From NCBI RefSeq assembly GCF_003315035.1, contig NZ_QNRE01000001.1, forward strand, positions 717,224 through 781,223: 64,000 nucleotides of DNA, in the 5' to 3' direction. Positions 44,506 through 54,081 of the stretch are shown here, piece by piece. Position 1 is the stretch's first letter; the number at the start of each line of letters is the position of its first letter. The notes beneath the pieces were generated by a model. That model was not told the DNA's origin, did no database searches, and saw only the letters and a program-made list of their open reading frames with translations. The position numbers and the translations under genes were made by a program. Source of the DNA: Nocardia puris. GTDB lineage: Bacteria; Actinomycetota; Actinomycetes; Mycobacteriales; Mycobacteriaceae.

Positions 44506-45573
44506 ATGAACGCGCATACCGGACATCAGGACCACGGTGGACACGGTGCCGCGGGCGGGAGCGCTGATCGCCAAGTGGTGCAAGCCGATACGAGCGACGC
44601 TGCCGGTCACGGCGAGCAAGCCGATCACGATGCTCACGGTGCTCACGGCGGCCAGGGTGGTCATGCCGAGCACGGTGACAAGCGCGGTCATGGCGAGCAC
44701 AGCGGTCATGGCGAGCACGGCGGTCATGGCGAGCACAGTGGTCACGCCGAGCACAGCGGTCACGGCGAGCATGACGGTCACGCCGAGCACAGCGGCCATG
44801 CCGAGCACAGCGGCCATGCCGACCACGGTTCTCACGCCGCCCACGACGGGCACGCCACCACCGAGTTCCCCGGCGGCCTGCTCATCACCCAGGACGGCTA
44901 CACCCTCGCCCTGGACAACTCGATCGTGGAGCCGGGCGAGATCGACTTCCGATTCCGCATCCTCGGCCCCGACGGCACGCCGGTCACCGAATACGCGCCG
45001 CTCCACGACCGCGAACTGCACCTGATCGTCGCGCGGCGGGAACTCACCGGGTTCTGGCACGTCCACCCCGAGCGGGCCGCCGACGGGACCTGGTCGGTGC
45101 GCCTCACGCTGCCCGAGGCGGGCGCCTACCGCGTGTTCACCGATATCGCCCCGCGCGCCCTCGGCCGCACCCTCACCCTCGGCGCCGACCTCGCCGTCGC
45201 GGGTCACTATGCCCCGCAAGCGGTTCCGCCCCCGACCCGCACCTCCCTGATCGATGACTACGAGGTCACCCTCGACGGCGACCTGGTCCCCGGCGAGGGC
45301 CACCTGCTCACCCTCACCGTCCGCAAGGGCGGCGAACCCGTCACCGACCTACAGCCCTACCTCGCGGCCTACGGCCATCTCGTCATCCTCCGCGCCGGCG
45401 ACCTCGCCTACATCCACGTCCACCCCAACGGCGAACCCGGCGACGGCACCACCGCCCCCGGCCCCACCATCACCTTCCACACCCTCGTCCCGGGCCCAGG
45501 CACCTACCGCCTATTCCTGGACTTCCAACACGAAAACACCGTCCGCACCGCGACTTTCACCCTGAAGGCCTGA
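44506..45573 (+). CDS. histidine-rich metal-binding protein with two HVHP domains
   Basis: 355 residues, no signal peptide or membrane segment, so cytoplasmic as far as can be seen. The first 117 residues contain 29 histidines. From 62 to 116 a His occurs at every third position without a break, built from eight GH(G/A)EH(S/G/D)-type hexapeptides (61-108). Two similar beta-rich domains follow (about 125-240 and 250-355), each with a HVHP motif (FWHVHPERAADGTW; YIHVHPNGEPGDG). The copper-type operator upstream implies a copper sequestration role. GAGGAGAAGAGG precedes the ATG. Confidence 0.85.
   Translation: MNAHTGHQDHGGHGAAGGSADRQVVQADTSDAAGHGEQADHDAHGAHGGQGGHAEHGDKRGHGEHSGHGEHGGHGEHSGHAEHSGHGEHDGHAEHSGHAEHSGHADHGSHAAHDGHATTEFPGGLLITQDGYTLALDNSIVEPGEIDFRFRILGPDGTPVTEYAPLHDRELHLIVARRELTGFWHVHPERAADGTWSVRLTLPEAGAYRVFTDIAPRALGRTLTLGADLAVAGHYAPQAVPPPTRTSLIDDYEVTLDGDLVPGEGHLLTLTVRKGGEPVTDLQPYLAAYGHLVILRAGDLAYIHVHPNGEPGDGTTAPGPTITFHTLVPGPGTYRLFLDFQHENTVRTATFTLKA
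44686..44829 (+). repeat. 18-bp tandem repeat encoding GHxEHx
   Basis: Eight imperfect 18-bp units on the theme GGTCATGGCGAGCACAGC inside the His-rich gene. In-frame repeat gain or loss would lengthen or shorten the histidine ladder. Confidence 0.85.
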
Positions 45574-45657
45574 CCACACGCCCTACGCCCATAGCGCAGA
45601 CACGCCCCTCACTCGAGCCCGGTCAATTCGAGCTCGACAGGCGCGGCGACCCCGATC

Positions 45658-45699
45658 TCGTGACGGCGTGGCGTGGCTCACCGCGCCACGCCGTCACGA
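45658..45699. terminator. 16-bp perfect hairpin between convergent genes
   Basis: TCGTGACGGCGTGGCG, 10-nt loop, and exact complement. It lies between the stops of the His-rich gene and rlmN and would terminate both directions. The length and perfection are unusual for this genome segment. Confidence 0.8.
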
Positions 45700-45822
45700 A
45701 TCTCGGCACCAAACGTTTTGTCATCGGCGAAATCGTTGAGCAGCCTCCCGGAGCCGACGGCCAGTCCCTCCGCGGGGATGCGGACGGCAGCTCACATCGC
45801 AGGGACACTCGACAGTGCGGAC

Positions 45823-46932
45823 TCAGTTCTCGGCAGCCAACTGCCCACACGCTGCCGCGATCTCCTGACCGCGGGTATCGCGAACGGTGCACGGCACACC
45901 CTGCGCGTTGACGCGGCGCACGAACTCGCGCTCGACCGGCTTCGGGGCCGCGTCCCACTTGCTGCCGGGGGTCGGGTTCAGGGGGATCAGGTTGACGTGC
46001 ACGCGCGAACCCAGCGCCTTGTGCAGCTTCTCCCCCAACATGTCGGCCCGCCAGGGCTGGTCGTTGATATCGCGGATCAACGCGTACTCGATCGAAACGC
46101 GACGGCCGGACTTGTCGGCGTAATAGCGTGCGGCGTCGAGAACTTCGGCCACGGGCCAGCGGTTATTGACCGGGACCAGGGTGTCGCGGAGTTCATCGTC
46201 GGGAGTGTGCAGAGAGACGGCCAAGGTGACCGAGAGATCTTCATCGGCCAACTTGCGGATCGCCGGCGCAAGACCCACCGTCGACACCACCACACTGCGC
46301 TGCGAAATCCCCAGCCCGTCGGGCGCAGGCGACGTGATGCGCCGCACTGCCGCCACCACCCGCTTGTAGTTCGCCAGCGGCTCACCCATACCCATGAACA
46401 CGATATTGGACAGCCGCCCGGGCCCGCCCGCCACCTCGCCGTCCCGCAGGGCGGCCGCGGCGGCGCGCACCTGGTCGACGATCTCGGCGGTGGACAGGTT
46501 GCGGTTCAGCCCGCCCTGCCCGGTCGCGCAGAACGGGCAGGCCATCCCGCAGCCCGCCTGACTGGAGATGCACAGGGTGTTGCGGTCCTCGTAGCGCATG
46601 AGCACGCTCTCGAGCAGCGTGCCGTCACCGGCCTTCCACAGCGTCTTGCGCGTGCTGCCGTCGTCGCAGGCCACGTGCTTGACCACCGACAGCAGCGGCG
46701 GGAACAGCGCCTCGCCCACCTTGTCCCGCACGGGCGCGGGCAGGTCGGTCATCAGCGCGGGATCGGCCTGCAACCGCCCGTAGTACTGCCGCGCGATCTG
46801 GTCGGCGCGGAACTTCGGCAACCCGAGCTCCTCGACCGCCGCCCGCCTGCCGTCCGCGTCGAGATCGGCGAGATGCCGCGGGGGCATACCGCGGCGCGGG
46901 GCATCGAAAACCAGGGGGAGGGAGACGGTCAT
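45823..46932 (-). CDS. rlmN: 23S rRNA/tRNA adenine-C2 methyltransferase RlmN
   Basis: 369 residues, radical-SAM enzyme. It methylates A2503 of 23S rRNA and A37 of some tRNAs. The cluster motif is C128-GMA-C132-PF-C135 ([18 protein letters not shown]); the second catalytic Cys is C362 in the AAACGQL tail. [14 protein letters not shown] is the GGEP-like SAM segment. Last gene of the minus-strand translation/lipid block; counterpart of Rv2880c-Rv2879c. Confidence 0.96.
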   Translation of the reverse strand: MTVSLPLVFDAPRRGMPPRHLADLDADGRRAAVEELGLPKFRADQIARQYYGRLQADPALMTDLPAPVRDKVGEALFPPLLSVVKHVACDDGSTRKTLWKAGDGTLLESVLMRYEDRNTLCISSQAGCGMACPFCATGQGGLNRNLSTAEIVDQVRAAAAALRDGEVAGGPGRLSNIVFMGMGEPLANYKRVVAAVRRITSPAPDGLGISQRSVVVSTVGLAPAIRKLADEDLSVTLAVSLHTPDDELRDTLVPVNNRWPVAEVLDAARYYADKSGRRVSIEYALIRDINDQPWRADMLGEKLHKALGSRVHVNLIPLNPTPGSKWDAAPKPVEREFVRRVNAQGVPCTVRDTRGQEIAAACGQLAAEN

Positions 46933-47004
46933 AGTTGTTCCAGTCTCTCATCCGCCCGCGCGCGGCGAATGCCCAGCCCACAACAGTGCGCGAGGACACA
47001 CCGC

Positions 47005-47355
47005 TCAGTGCTTGGCCGCGCGCCGCAGTTGCAGGATGCGCACCCCGCCGACCAACGCCATCACCAGCGCCCCGGCGATCACCGACAGGAGCACCGTCAC
47101 CCCGATCGGCAGGTGGAAATCCCAGAAGAACAGGCTCACCTCGACGGTGTCCAGGTTCTGCAGGATGAAGATCAACAGCACCACCAGGATCAGCGCGCCG
47201 ACCACCAGTCCCACCCAGGCGTAGCCGGTCCGGGAGGAGAGGTCGGGCGCGTCCCCGGTCATGGCGGGCCGGGACTCGGGCGCGGTCTTGGGCGCGGCCT
47301 CGGGCGGCAGGTCGGCACCGCCCGCGTCGGGCTGGTACTCGGCGTTCGCAGACAT
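47005..47355 (-). CDS. LapA-domain membrane protein
   Basis: 116 residues. A disordered acidic N-terminus (about 1-40), then two membrane segments (GLVVGALILVVLLIFILQNL and VTVLLSVIAGALVMALVGG) with the LapA/DUF1049 pattern QNLDTVEVSLFFWDFHLPIGV. Function in actinobacteria unknown. Lies between rlmN and cdsA on the same strand. The start at 47355 is chosen because upstream in-frame residues are unlike the family. Confidence 0.8.
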   Translation of the reverse strand: MSANAEYQPDAGGADLPPEAAPKTAPESRPAMTGDAPDLSSRTGYAWVGLVVGALILVVLLIFILQNLDTVEVSLFFWDFHLPIGVTVLLSVIAGALVMALVGGVRILQLRRAAKH

Positions 47356-47425
47356 GCCACGATCATGGACGATCGCTATCGCGCACACGCGCATTTGGCG
47401 TCATGTCGCGCCGGATCGAAATCCG

Positions 47426-48394
47426 TCAGATCAGGGTGCTCAACACCAGCCACGACACGAACGCCGACGGCAGCATCGAATCCAGGCGATCCATGATGCC
47501 GCCGTGGCCCGGCAGCAGCGTGCCCATGTCCTTGATGCCGAGCTCCCGCTTGATCTGCGATTCGATGAGGTCGCCGACGGTGGCCACCAGCACCAGGCCG
47601 ACGCCGAGTACCACGCCGATCATCGAATTGGCCTGCAGCAGCAGGGTGACCGTGAGCAGACCGCCGATCACGCTGAACACCAGCGAACCCGCGAAACCCT
47701 CCCAGGACTTCTTCGGGCTGATCGAGGGCACCATCGGATGCTTGCCGAACAGCACGCCCGCCACGTAGCCGCCGACGTCGGAGCACACCACCAGGATCAT
47801 GAACGTCAGGACCCGCAGGTTGCCGTCGGGTTCGAGCAGCAGCAGCGTCGCGAACGAGGCCAGCAGCGGAATCCAGGCCAGCGTGAAGACCGCGATCGCG
47901 GTGTCGCGCAAGAAGTTCCGCGGGGCGGTCTGCAATCCGTGGTCGAACAGCCGCCACACCATGCACACCAGCGCCGTCGCGGCGAACGCCCCCGCCACAC
48001 CGCTGGCGCCCCACGGCCAGCCGAGCCAGAACACCGCCTGGCCGCCCACCATGAGCGGGATGCGCGGCACCAGCACGTCGGCCTCGCGCAGGCGCTTGGC
48101 CACCTCCCAGGTCGCCACACCCACACCCGTGGCCGCCACCGGGATGAACACCAGCGGCGCGAAGAGCAGGATCGCGATGAGCGAGAGACCGAGACCGAAT
48201 CCGACGGCGAGCGCGGCGGGTAGGTTGCGCCCCGCGCGCGAGGCGGGCGCCGGGGTGGGGGCGGCGTCCACCTGCCTCCCGTCCGCGGCGTCGCCGGTGT
48301 GCCCGGCTGTCGCGTCGGCGCCGTCCACCGGCGTCGGCTCCTCGGCCGCACCGGTGGCGGCGGCATTGTCGGCCACGATTGTCCCGTCGCTCAC
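47426..48394 (-). CDS. cdsA: phosphatidate cytidylyltransferase
   Basis: 322 residues. Makes CDP-diacylglycerol from phosphatidate and CTP, feeding phospholipid synthesis. A 65-residue Pro/Ala/Asp-rich N-terminus precedes eight or so membrane segments and the CDS signature SISPKKSWEGFAGS...GDLIESQIKRELGIKDMG. GTG start. 51 bp downstream of frr on the same strand. Confidence 0.95.
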   Translation of the reverse strand: MSDGTIVADNAAATGAAEEPTPVDGADATAGHTGDAADGRQVDAAPTPAPASRAGRNLPAALAVGFGLGLSLIAILLFAPLVFIPVAATGVGVATWEVAKRLREADVLVPRIPLMVGGQAVFWLGWPWGASGVAGAFAATALVCMVWRLFDHGLQTAPRNFLRDTAIAVFTLAWIPLLASFATLLLLEPDGNLRVLTFMILVVCSDVGGYVAGVLFGKHPMVPSISPKKSWEGFAGSLVFSVIGGLLTVTLLLQANSMIGVVLGVGLVLVATVGDLIESQIKRELGIKDMGTLLPGHGGIMDRLDSMLPSAFVSWLVLSTLI

Positions 48395-48445
48395 TCGTCG
48401 TTCCGTTCGTCCCCCGCGCCCGGGCGGGCCCCTGACGGTCCTGCG

Positions 48446-49003
48446 TCAGACCTCGAGCAGTTCCGATTCCTTGTGCTTGACCAGTTCGTCGATCTGGCTC
48501 ACGTATTTGGCGGTGGTCTTGTCGAGCTCCTTCTCGGCGCGCCCGACCTCGTCCTCACCCGCCTCGCCATCCTTCTGGATGCGCCCCAGTTCGTCCATCG
48601 CCTTGCGCCGCACGTTGCGGATCGAGACCTTGGCGTCCTCCCCCTTGGACTTCGCCTGCTTGACCAGCTCGCGGCGGCGTTCCTCGGTGAGCTGCGGGAT
48701 GCTGATGCGCAGGATGTCACCGTTATTGGTGGGGTTGACGCCGAGATCGGAGTTGCGGATCGCGGTTTCGATCGCGCCCAGCTGCCCGGCCTCGTACGGC
48801 TTGATCACCACCATGCGCGGCTCGGGCACCGTGATGCTGGACATCTGGGTGATCGGGGTCGGCGATCCGTAGTAGTCGACGACGACCCGGGAGAACATGC
48901 CCGGGTTCGCGCGACCGGTCCGGATGGACCCGAGATCGTCCTTCGCCACCGAGACGGCTTTCTCCATCTTCTCCTCGGCGTCGAAGAGCGCTTCTTCAAT
49001 CAC
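48446..49003 (-). CDS. frr: ribosome recycling factor
   Basis: 185 residues, the family's standard length. Splits post-termination ribosomes with EF-G. Signatures [19 protein letters not shown] and [18 protein letters not shown] (here [17 protein letters not shown]) are present. The GTG at 49003 is right because GGAGGAAAC lies just before it; the GTG at 49018 that extends the frame is itself part of that ribosome site. Confidence 0.97.
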   Translation of the reverse strand: MIEEALFDAEEKMEKAVSVAKDDLGSIRTGRANPGMFSRVVVDYYGSPTPITQMSSITVPEPRMVVIKPYEAGQLGAIETAIRNSDLGVNPTNNGDILRISIPQLTEERRRELVKQAKSKGEDAKVSIRNVRRKAMDELGRIQKDGEAGEDEVGRAEKELDKTTAKYVSQIDELVKHKESELLEV

Positions 49004-49054
49004 GACCGTTTCCTCCACAGCGTCGTCATCGGCATGATCCGCGGGATTGCGGCG

Positions 49055-49783
49055 TCAGGACCGAACCAATGTGCCGATCTTCTCACCGGCTACCGCACGG
49101 GCGATATTGCCCTTCGTCAACAAATTGAACACCAGGATGGGCATCTGGTTGTCCATACAGAGACTGAAGGCGGTCGCGTCCGCGACCTTGAGGTCACGCT
49201 CGATGACCTCCTTGTGGGTGATCTCGGTGTACAGGGTGGCGTTCGCGTCGACGCGCGGGTCGGCGCTGAAGACACCGTCCACCGCCTTGGCCATCAGCAC
49301 CACCTCGGCGCCGATCTCCAGCGCGCGCTGCGCGGCGGTGGTGTCGGTGGAGAAGTACGGCATGCCCATGCCCGCGCCGAAGATCACGACGCGGCCCTTC
49401 TCCAGGTGGCGCTTGGCGCGCAGCGGCAGGTACGGCTCGGCGACCTGGCCCATGGTGATGGCGGTCTGCACGCGGGTGTCCACGCCCTGCTTCTGCAGGA
49501 AGTCCTGCAGCGCAAGGCTGTTCATCACGGTGCCGAGCATGCCCATGTAGTCCGAGCGGGCGCGTTCCATGCCGCGCTCCTCGAGTTCGGCGCCGCGGAA
49601 GAAGTTGCCGCCGCCGATGACGACCGCCACCTGCACACCGGTCGCGACGACCTCGGCGATCTGCTCGGCGACCGTCTGCACCACGTCCGGGTCGAGTCCG
49701 ACCGTGCCGCCGCCGAACATCTCGCCGCCCAGCTTGAGGAGCACCCGGCCATATCCTGGGCGATCGGTCCCCGGGTCGGTCAT
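49055..49783 (-). CDS. pyrH: uridylate kinase
   Basis: 242 residues, hexameric bacterial UMP kinase making UDP. Motifs [26 protein letters not shown] and [26 protein letters not shown] at 49783 follows AAGGAG. 51 bp upstream of frr. Confidence 0.97.
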   Translation of the reverse strand: MTDPGTDRPGYGRVLLKLGGEMFGGGTVGLDPDVVQTVAEQIAEVVATGVQVAVVIGGGNFFRGAELEERGMERARSDYMGMLGTVMNSLALQDFLQKQGVDTRVQTAITMGQVAEPYLPLRAKRHLEKGRVVIFGAGMGMPYFSTDTTAAQRALEIGAEVVLMAKAVDGVFSADPRVDANATLYTEITHKEVIERDLKVADATAFSLCMDNQMPILVFNLLTKGNIARAVAGEKIGTLVRS

Positions 49784-49906
49784 CGGCGCTCTTCTCCTTC
49801 GGTAGTCGGCGTCACTGGTGTTCGATATCGAGAGAATCGGGAATATCCGAAGCGTTCCCATCCTGCCTCATCGCCTGTCGCGCGCGATGCGGACCCCCGG
49901 CAACGC

Positions 49907-50497
49907 TCAGAACAACCCGACGGTGAAACCCTCGTCCTGTACTCCCCGGTAGCGCGCGCCCCCGAACCGGCGCAACCCGTCGTCGAGCACCGGGACGAAC
50001 CCGGCCTCCTGTCCGAACGGTAGCCGGTATCCGCCGCGCACGCGGTGGAACTCCCACAGGTGCTCCATTTCCGGGTGCCGGTCGCGGAATCCGGGACCGG
50101 CCGGGAACAGGTCCAGCCGCACCATCGCCGTGGGCGGCAGCATTGTCGGACGGCGATTCACGGTCCGCGACACCGCGACCGCCGACAGTTCGCCCCACCC
50201 CACGGTCCAGGAGCGCCCGGCCGGATCGTCCCAGCTCAGCCCCTCCGGCCCGATGACCAGCCTGCGCGGTCTGGTGATCAGCCGCCACGCCAGCGCGCCG
50301 CCGAGCGCGATCAGCAGCAGGAAACCGCCGAAGAGCAACCCGAGCACCTTCGTGACGACACCGCCCGGCAGCCGGTCGGTGAGCGCGCTCAGCACGGCGA
50401 ACGCGCCGAACGCACCGGCCACGGCGATGCCCGCCGCCGATTTGGCCTTGCTCTGGCGGGCGACGTCGAGCACGACCGGGGCGGGGTGAGGAAGCAC
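49907..50497 (-). CDS. membrane protein with PH-like domain
   Basis: 196 residues from the GTG at 50497. Two hydrophobic segments (AAGIAVAGAFGAFAVLSAL and VLGLLFGGFLLLIALGGALAW) are followed by a beta-rich cytoplasmic part starting RRLVIGPEGLSWDDPAGRSWTVGWGELSAV, which looks like a PH-like fold. Unknown function; sits between tsf and pyrH. Start uncertain. Confidence 0.65.
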   Translation of the reverse strand: MLPHPAPVVLDVARQSKAKSAAGIAVAGAFGAFAVLSALTDRLPGGVVTKVLGLLFGGFLLLIALGGALAWRLITRPRRLVIGPEGLSWDDPAGRSWTVGWGELSAVAVSRTVNRRPTMLPPTAMVRLDLFPAGPGFRDRHPEMEHLWEFHRVRGGYRLPFGQEAGFVPVLDDGLRRFGGARYRGVQDEGFTVGLF

Positions 50498-50566
50498 GCA
50501 GGCAGCGTACGAGAGCGCACGGGCGCGGTGTAGCCCGGAGTCCCCGGGGCAGCCGTGCCGACAGCA

Positions 50567-50601
50567 GAATGCCTCCCGCGCGGTGGGCGCGGGAGGCATT
50601 C
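50567..50601 (-). terminator. terminator of rpsB-tsf
   Basis: GAATGCCTCCCGCGC, loop GGTGG, and exact 15-bp complement, 20 bp beyond the tsf stop. Confidence 0.88.
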
Positions 50602-50620
50602 GTGCGTGAGCGTCAGGCGA

Positions 50621-51445
50621 TCAGGCCTGGCCGACCTCGAAGCGGGCGAAACGGGTCACGGTGACACCGGCCTCGTCCAGCAGCTGCTTCACGGTCTTCT
50701 TGTTGTCGGTGACCGACGGCTGCTCCAGCAGGACGACGTCCTTGAAGAAGCCGTTGACGCGACCCTCGGTGATCTTGGGCAGAGCGGCCTCGGGCTTGCC
50801 CTCCTCGCGCGCGGTCTGCTCGGCGATGCGGCGCTCGTTCTCCACCACGTCGGCCGGGACCTCGTCGCGGGTCACGTACTTGGCCTTGAGCGCGGCGACC
50901 TGCATGGCGGCGGCACGCGCGACCTCGGCGGCGGCCTCGCCCTCGCCCTGGTACTCCACCAGCACGCCGACGGCGGGCGGCAGGTCCGAGGAACGCTTGT
51001 GCAGGTAGGTCGCGACCGGGCCCTCGAAGGACACCGCGCGGCGCAGCTCGAGCTTCTCGCCGATCTTGGCGGCCAGCTCCTGCACGGCCTGATCGGCGGT
51101 CTTGCCACCGAGGTCGACGGCCTTGAGCGCATCCAGGTCGGCCGGGCGGGACTTGGCGGCCGCGGCCACGATCTGGGCGGCCAGACCCTGGAACTCGTCG
51201 TTCTTGGCGACGAAGTCGGTCTCGGAGTTGATCTCGATCAGCACGCCGTCCTGCGCGGCGACCAGACCCTCGGCGGTGGCGCGCTCGGCGCGCTTGCCCA
51301 CGTCCTTGGCACCCTTGATGCGCAGGACCTCCACGGCCTTGTCGAAGTCACCGTCGGTCTCTTCGAGGGCCTTCTTGCAGTCCATCATCCCGGAGCCGGT
51401 GAGCTCCCGGAGCCGCTTCACATCGGCGGCGGTGTAGTTCGCCAT
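50621..51445 (-). CDS. tsf: elongation factor Ts
   Basis: 274 residues. Nucleotide exchange factor for EF-Tu. [29 protein letters not shown] and [14 protein letters not shown] are the two family signatures. AAGGAGG precedes the ATG. Second gene of the rpsB-tsf operon. Confidence 0.98.
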   Translation of the reverse strand: MANYTAADVKRLRELTGSGMMDCKKALEETDGDFDKAVEVLRIKGAKDVGKRAERATAEGLVAAQDGVLIEINSETDFVAKNDEFQGLAAQIVAAAAKSRPADLDALKAVDLGGKTADQAVQELAAKIGEKLELRRAVSFEGPVATYLHKRSSDLPPAVGVLVEYQGEGEAAAEVARAAAMQVAALKAKYVTRDEVPADVVENERRIAEQTAREEGKPEAALPKITEGRVNGFFKDVVLLEQPSVTDNKKTVKQLLDEAGVTVTRFARFEVGQA

Positions 51446-51544
51446 CGGGGGCGAGCCTCCTTAGTCAAAGTCGAATACCGGTCGGTGGTGATCACGCTGG
51501 CACGCCTTCGTGATCACCACCGCAACAGCGGGTTACGCGCGGGC

Positions 51545-52360
51545 TCAGGCCTCGGCCGGGGCCTCGGCGGCGCCGTCGGCGCCCGGGGCGGCCTGCGCCA
51601 GCAGTTCCTGCTCCCACTCGGCGAGCGGCTCGCCCGCGCCCGACTCCGGCTTGTCGTCACCGGAGGACAGGCCGGCGCGCGCCTGCACGCCCTCGGCCAC
51701 CGCGGAGGCGACGACCTTGGTCAGCAGGGCGGCGGAGCGGATCGCGTCGTCGTTGCCCGGGATCGGGTAATCGACCAGGTCGGGGTCGCAGTTGGTGTCC
51801 AGGATCGCGATGACCGGGATGTTCAGCTTGCGCGCCTCGCCGACGGCGATGTGCTCCTTGTTGGTGTCGACGACCCAGATGGCCGAGGGCACCTTCTGCA
51901 TGTCGCGGATACCGCCGAGGGTGCGCTCCAGCTTGTTCATCTCACGCGTGAGCATGAGGATTTCCTTCTTGGTGCGACCCTCGAAACCACCGGTCTGCTC
52001 CATGGCCTCAAGCTCCTTGAGGCGCTGCAGGCGCTTGTGCACGGTGGAGAAGTTGGTGAGCATGCCGCCCAGCCAGCGCTGGTTCACGTAGGGCATGCCG
52101 ACGCGGGTGGCCTCGGCCGCGATGGACTCCTGGGCCTGCTTCTTGGTGCCGACGAACAGGACGGTGCCACCGTGGGCGACCGTCTCCTTGACGAACTCGT
52201 ACGCCTTGTCGATGTAGGTCAGCGTCTGCTGCAGGTCGATGATGTAGATGCCATTGCGGTCGGTGAAGATGAACCGCTTCATCTTCGGGTTCCAGCGCCG
52301 GGTCTGGTGTCCGAAGTGGGCGCCGCTGTCGAGCAGCTGCTTCATAGTTACGACAGCCAT
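51545..52360 (-). CDS. rpsB: ribosomal protein S2
   Basis: 271 residues. [29 protein letters not shown] and WLGGMLTNF are diagnostic. The acidic Ala/Glu-rich C-terminal tail (about 240-271) is common in actinobacteria. First gene of the rpsB-tsf operon; its leader region runs back towards 52750. Confidence 0.98.
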   Translation of the reverse strand: MAVVTMKQLLDSGAHFGHQTRRWNPKMKRFIFTDRNGIYIIDLQQTLTYIDKAYEFVKETVAHGGTVLFVGTKKQAQESIAAEATRVGMPYVNQRWLGGMLTNFSTVHKRLQRLKELEAMEQTGGFEGRTKKEILMLTREMNKLERTLGGIRDMQKVPSAIWVVDTNKEHIAVGEARKLNIPVIAILDTNCDPDLVDYPIPGNDDAIRSAALLTKVVASAVAEGVQARAGLSSGDDKPESGAGEPLAEWEQELLAQAAPGADGAAEAPAEA

Positions 52361-52750
52361 GGCTCTCGCACTCTCTTTCGTTGCCGGTTGACGCGGCGGA
52401 TCGGCGATCCACCGCCCTGGCGCCGCCGAATCGTCGGGCCCGCTCGTTGCCGATCGGGACCAGCCGGCGATTCCTCGTTCCGTACCGATGCCGCCGCGAA
52501 CAGAGGGTCCGAAGAAAGGAGCTCTGGGTTACGACAGCGCCGAGACGATCGAGCACGGTGGCGCGCGAAGTCGGTCCATGCCTGGCACAGACCGCTCGAC
52601 AAGTCTACGACCACGGACCGCCCGCACCGAAATCGCCCCGGGCGTGTGCGCCCGACCAGGAGAAATACCAGGTTTCCACAGGTGCCGGGGTTGTCCCCAT
52701 TCCGCACATCGGCGCTTCCGCGAAGGCCTTCGGCGGCCGACTGTGGAGGC
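52361..52750. other. leader and promoter region of rpsB
   Basis: 390 bp between divergent genes. It must hold the rpsB promoter and 5' leader. I cannot define a leader RNA structure by eye. Confidence 0.4.
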
Positions 52751-53032
52751 ATGTACCGACTCTCGATCTCCTGCACGATGATGTTGCCGTTGCTGCTGTT
52801 GTTCGCGGTGGTCTCGGCGCGGCCCGTCTCCGCCGGTCCACCGCCGTGCGCGGGCTCGGGGTGCCCACCGGGGGTGGCGCGCGAACTGCCGTTCGTGCAG
52901 CGTGCGCCCTTGCCGCGCCCTGCGGTTCAGTTCCGGATTCCTCTTCCGTGGGGCGCGGTGCCGATCACCGGGTCGTCGGAGTTGTGCGGGTATCTGGCCA
53001 CGCACGGAGTCCGTTGCGTTGTCCGGCGGTGA
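52751..53032 (+). CDS. small secreted protein
   Basis: 93 residues; GGAGG just upstream of the ATG. Signal peptide to about residue 28 (LLLLFAVVSARPVSAG). The mature part has CAGSGCPPG, then a Pro-rich middle and two further cysteines (ELCGYLATHGVRCVVRR), so probably two disulfides. No family known. Confidence 0.6.
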   Translation: MYRLSISCTMMLPLLLLFAVVSARPVSAGPPPCAGSGCPPGVARELPFVQRAPLPRPAVQFRIPLPWGAVPITGSSELCGYLATHGVRCVVRR

Positions 53033-53535
53033 ACCCGTGGTCGCGGCGGTGTGGCGATCAGCGGCAGCTCGACGGGTGGTCGATGCGCACCGGCAGGTCG
53101 GAGTCCACATCGCGATCTCGCCGACCGCAGAGGCGAACGAGCAGGCCGGAGCCGCCGGGCTTCGCGTGCCCACGGATTCTCGTCGGCGAGGGCCGCACTC
53201 ACGACGGCCGGGCGGCCCGGACGGTCAGCGCGGCCGGCCTGGCTGACGAGCGGCAGCCGTCAGGACCTGCGGCACCTGCGCGTGCGGTCCCTCCCCGTAT
53301 TGACGGTGATGCGCTCCGGATCTACGGGGACGTGCTCCGGCGCTGGACGAATGACGACGACCTGAACAACAGATCCGAACCGCGGATCGGCACCCCTCGG
53401 GGCACACGGCCGAATCCTCATTGGCAGGTCGGCGGCATATGCAGGTCGGCGCGCACATGCCCTACGAGCAGGAAGAAACCTCCGCGGCGGCGGGGCAGGC
53501 CGCGCAGCGCGACGCCGACAGGAAATGTGCGCGCC
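53033..53535. other. gene-free stretch, about 500 bp
   Basis: Between the small secreted protein and the M23-type gene. No frame here has a good start, ribosome site or family resemblance. I see no repeats. Confidence 0.4.
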
Positions 53536-54081
53536 GTGCGTCAATGGTGCGGCGGGCAAACGGTGTGGCTGAGGGCGATGATCCTGCTCGGCACAGTCGC
53601 GATGGTGATGCTCGCCGAGCCGGTGAGCGCGGTGGCTGCGCCGAGTGGTGAGTTCGGGTGGCCGCTGCGGCCCCGGCCCGCGGTGGAGCGGCGGTTCGAT
53701 CCACCCGACCAACCGTGGTTGCCGGGGCATCGGGGCGTGGATCTCGCCGGTGCGCCAGGGCAATCGGTGTACGCGGCGGGAAGTGGGATCGTCGTGTTCG
53801 CGGGAACAGTCGCGGGCAAAGAGGTGGTGTCGATCGACCATCCCGGCGGCCTGCGCACGACGTACGAGCCGGTGCGGGCCGAGGTTCCGGTGGGGCGGCG
53901 GGTCGCCCGGGGCACCCGGATCGGGACGCTCGAGGAGGGGCATCCAGGCTGCGCGGCGTCGGCCTGCCTGCACTGGGGTCTGCGCCGCGAGGCCGGAAGA
54001 CGAGGGCGGCCGGAGTATCTGGACCCGCTCGGATTACTTCGCCTTGCACCGCTGCGGCTGTATCCGGTGGAGGCGCAATGA
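53536..54081 (+). CDS. M23-type peptidase homologue, secreted
   Basis: About 181 residues from a GTG at 53536 (another GTG at 53527 is possible). A signal peptide ends near EPVSAVAAP. The LytM fold motifs are GHRGVDLAGAPGQSVYAAGSGIV (first Zn ligands His and Asp) and CLHWGLRR. In active M23 enzymes the last motif reads HxH; here the first His is Cys, so catalysis is doubtful. The same divergence from rpsB is seen for Rv2891. Probable role at the cell wall. Confidence 0.75.
   Translation: MRQWCGGQTVWLRAMILLGTVAMVMLAEPVSAVAAPSGEFGWPLRPRPAVERRFDPPDQPWLPGHRGVDLAGAPGQSVYAAGSGIVVFAGTVAGKEVVSIDHPGGLRTTYEPVRAEVPVGRRVARGTRIGTLEEGHPGCAASACLHWGLRREAGRRGRPEYLDPLGLLRLAPLRLYPVEAQ

Noticed and set aside
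44686..44829. CRISPR-like repeat
   Set aside because: It is an in-frame coding repeat of the His-rich protein.
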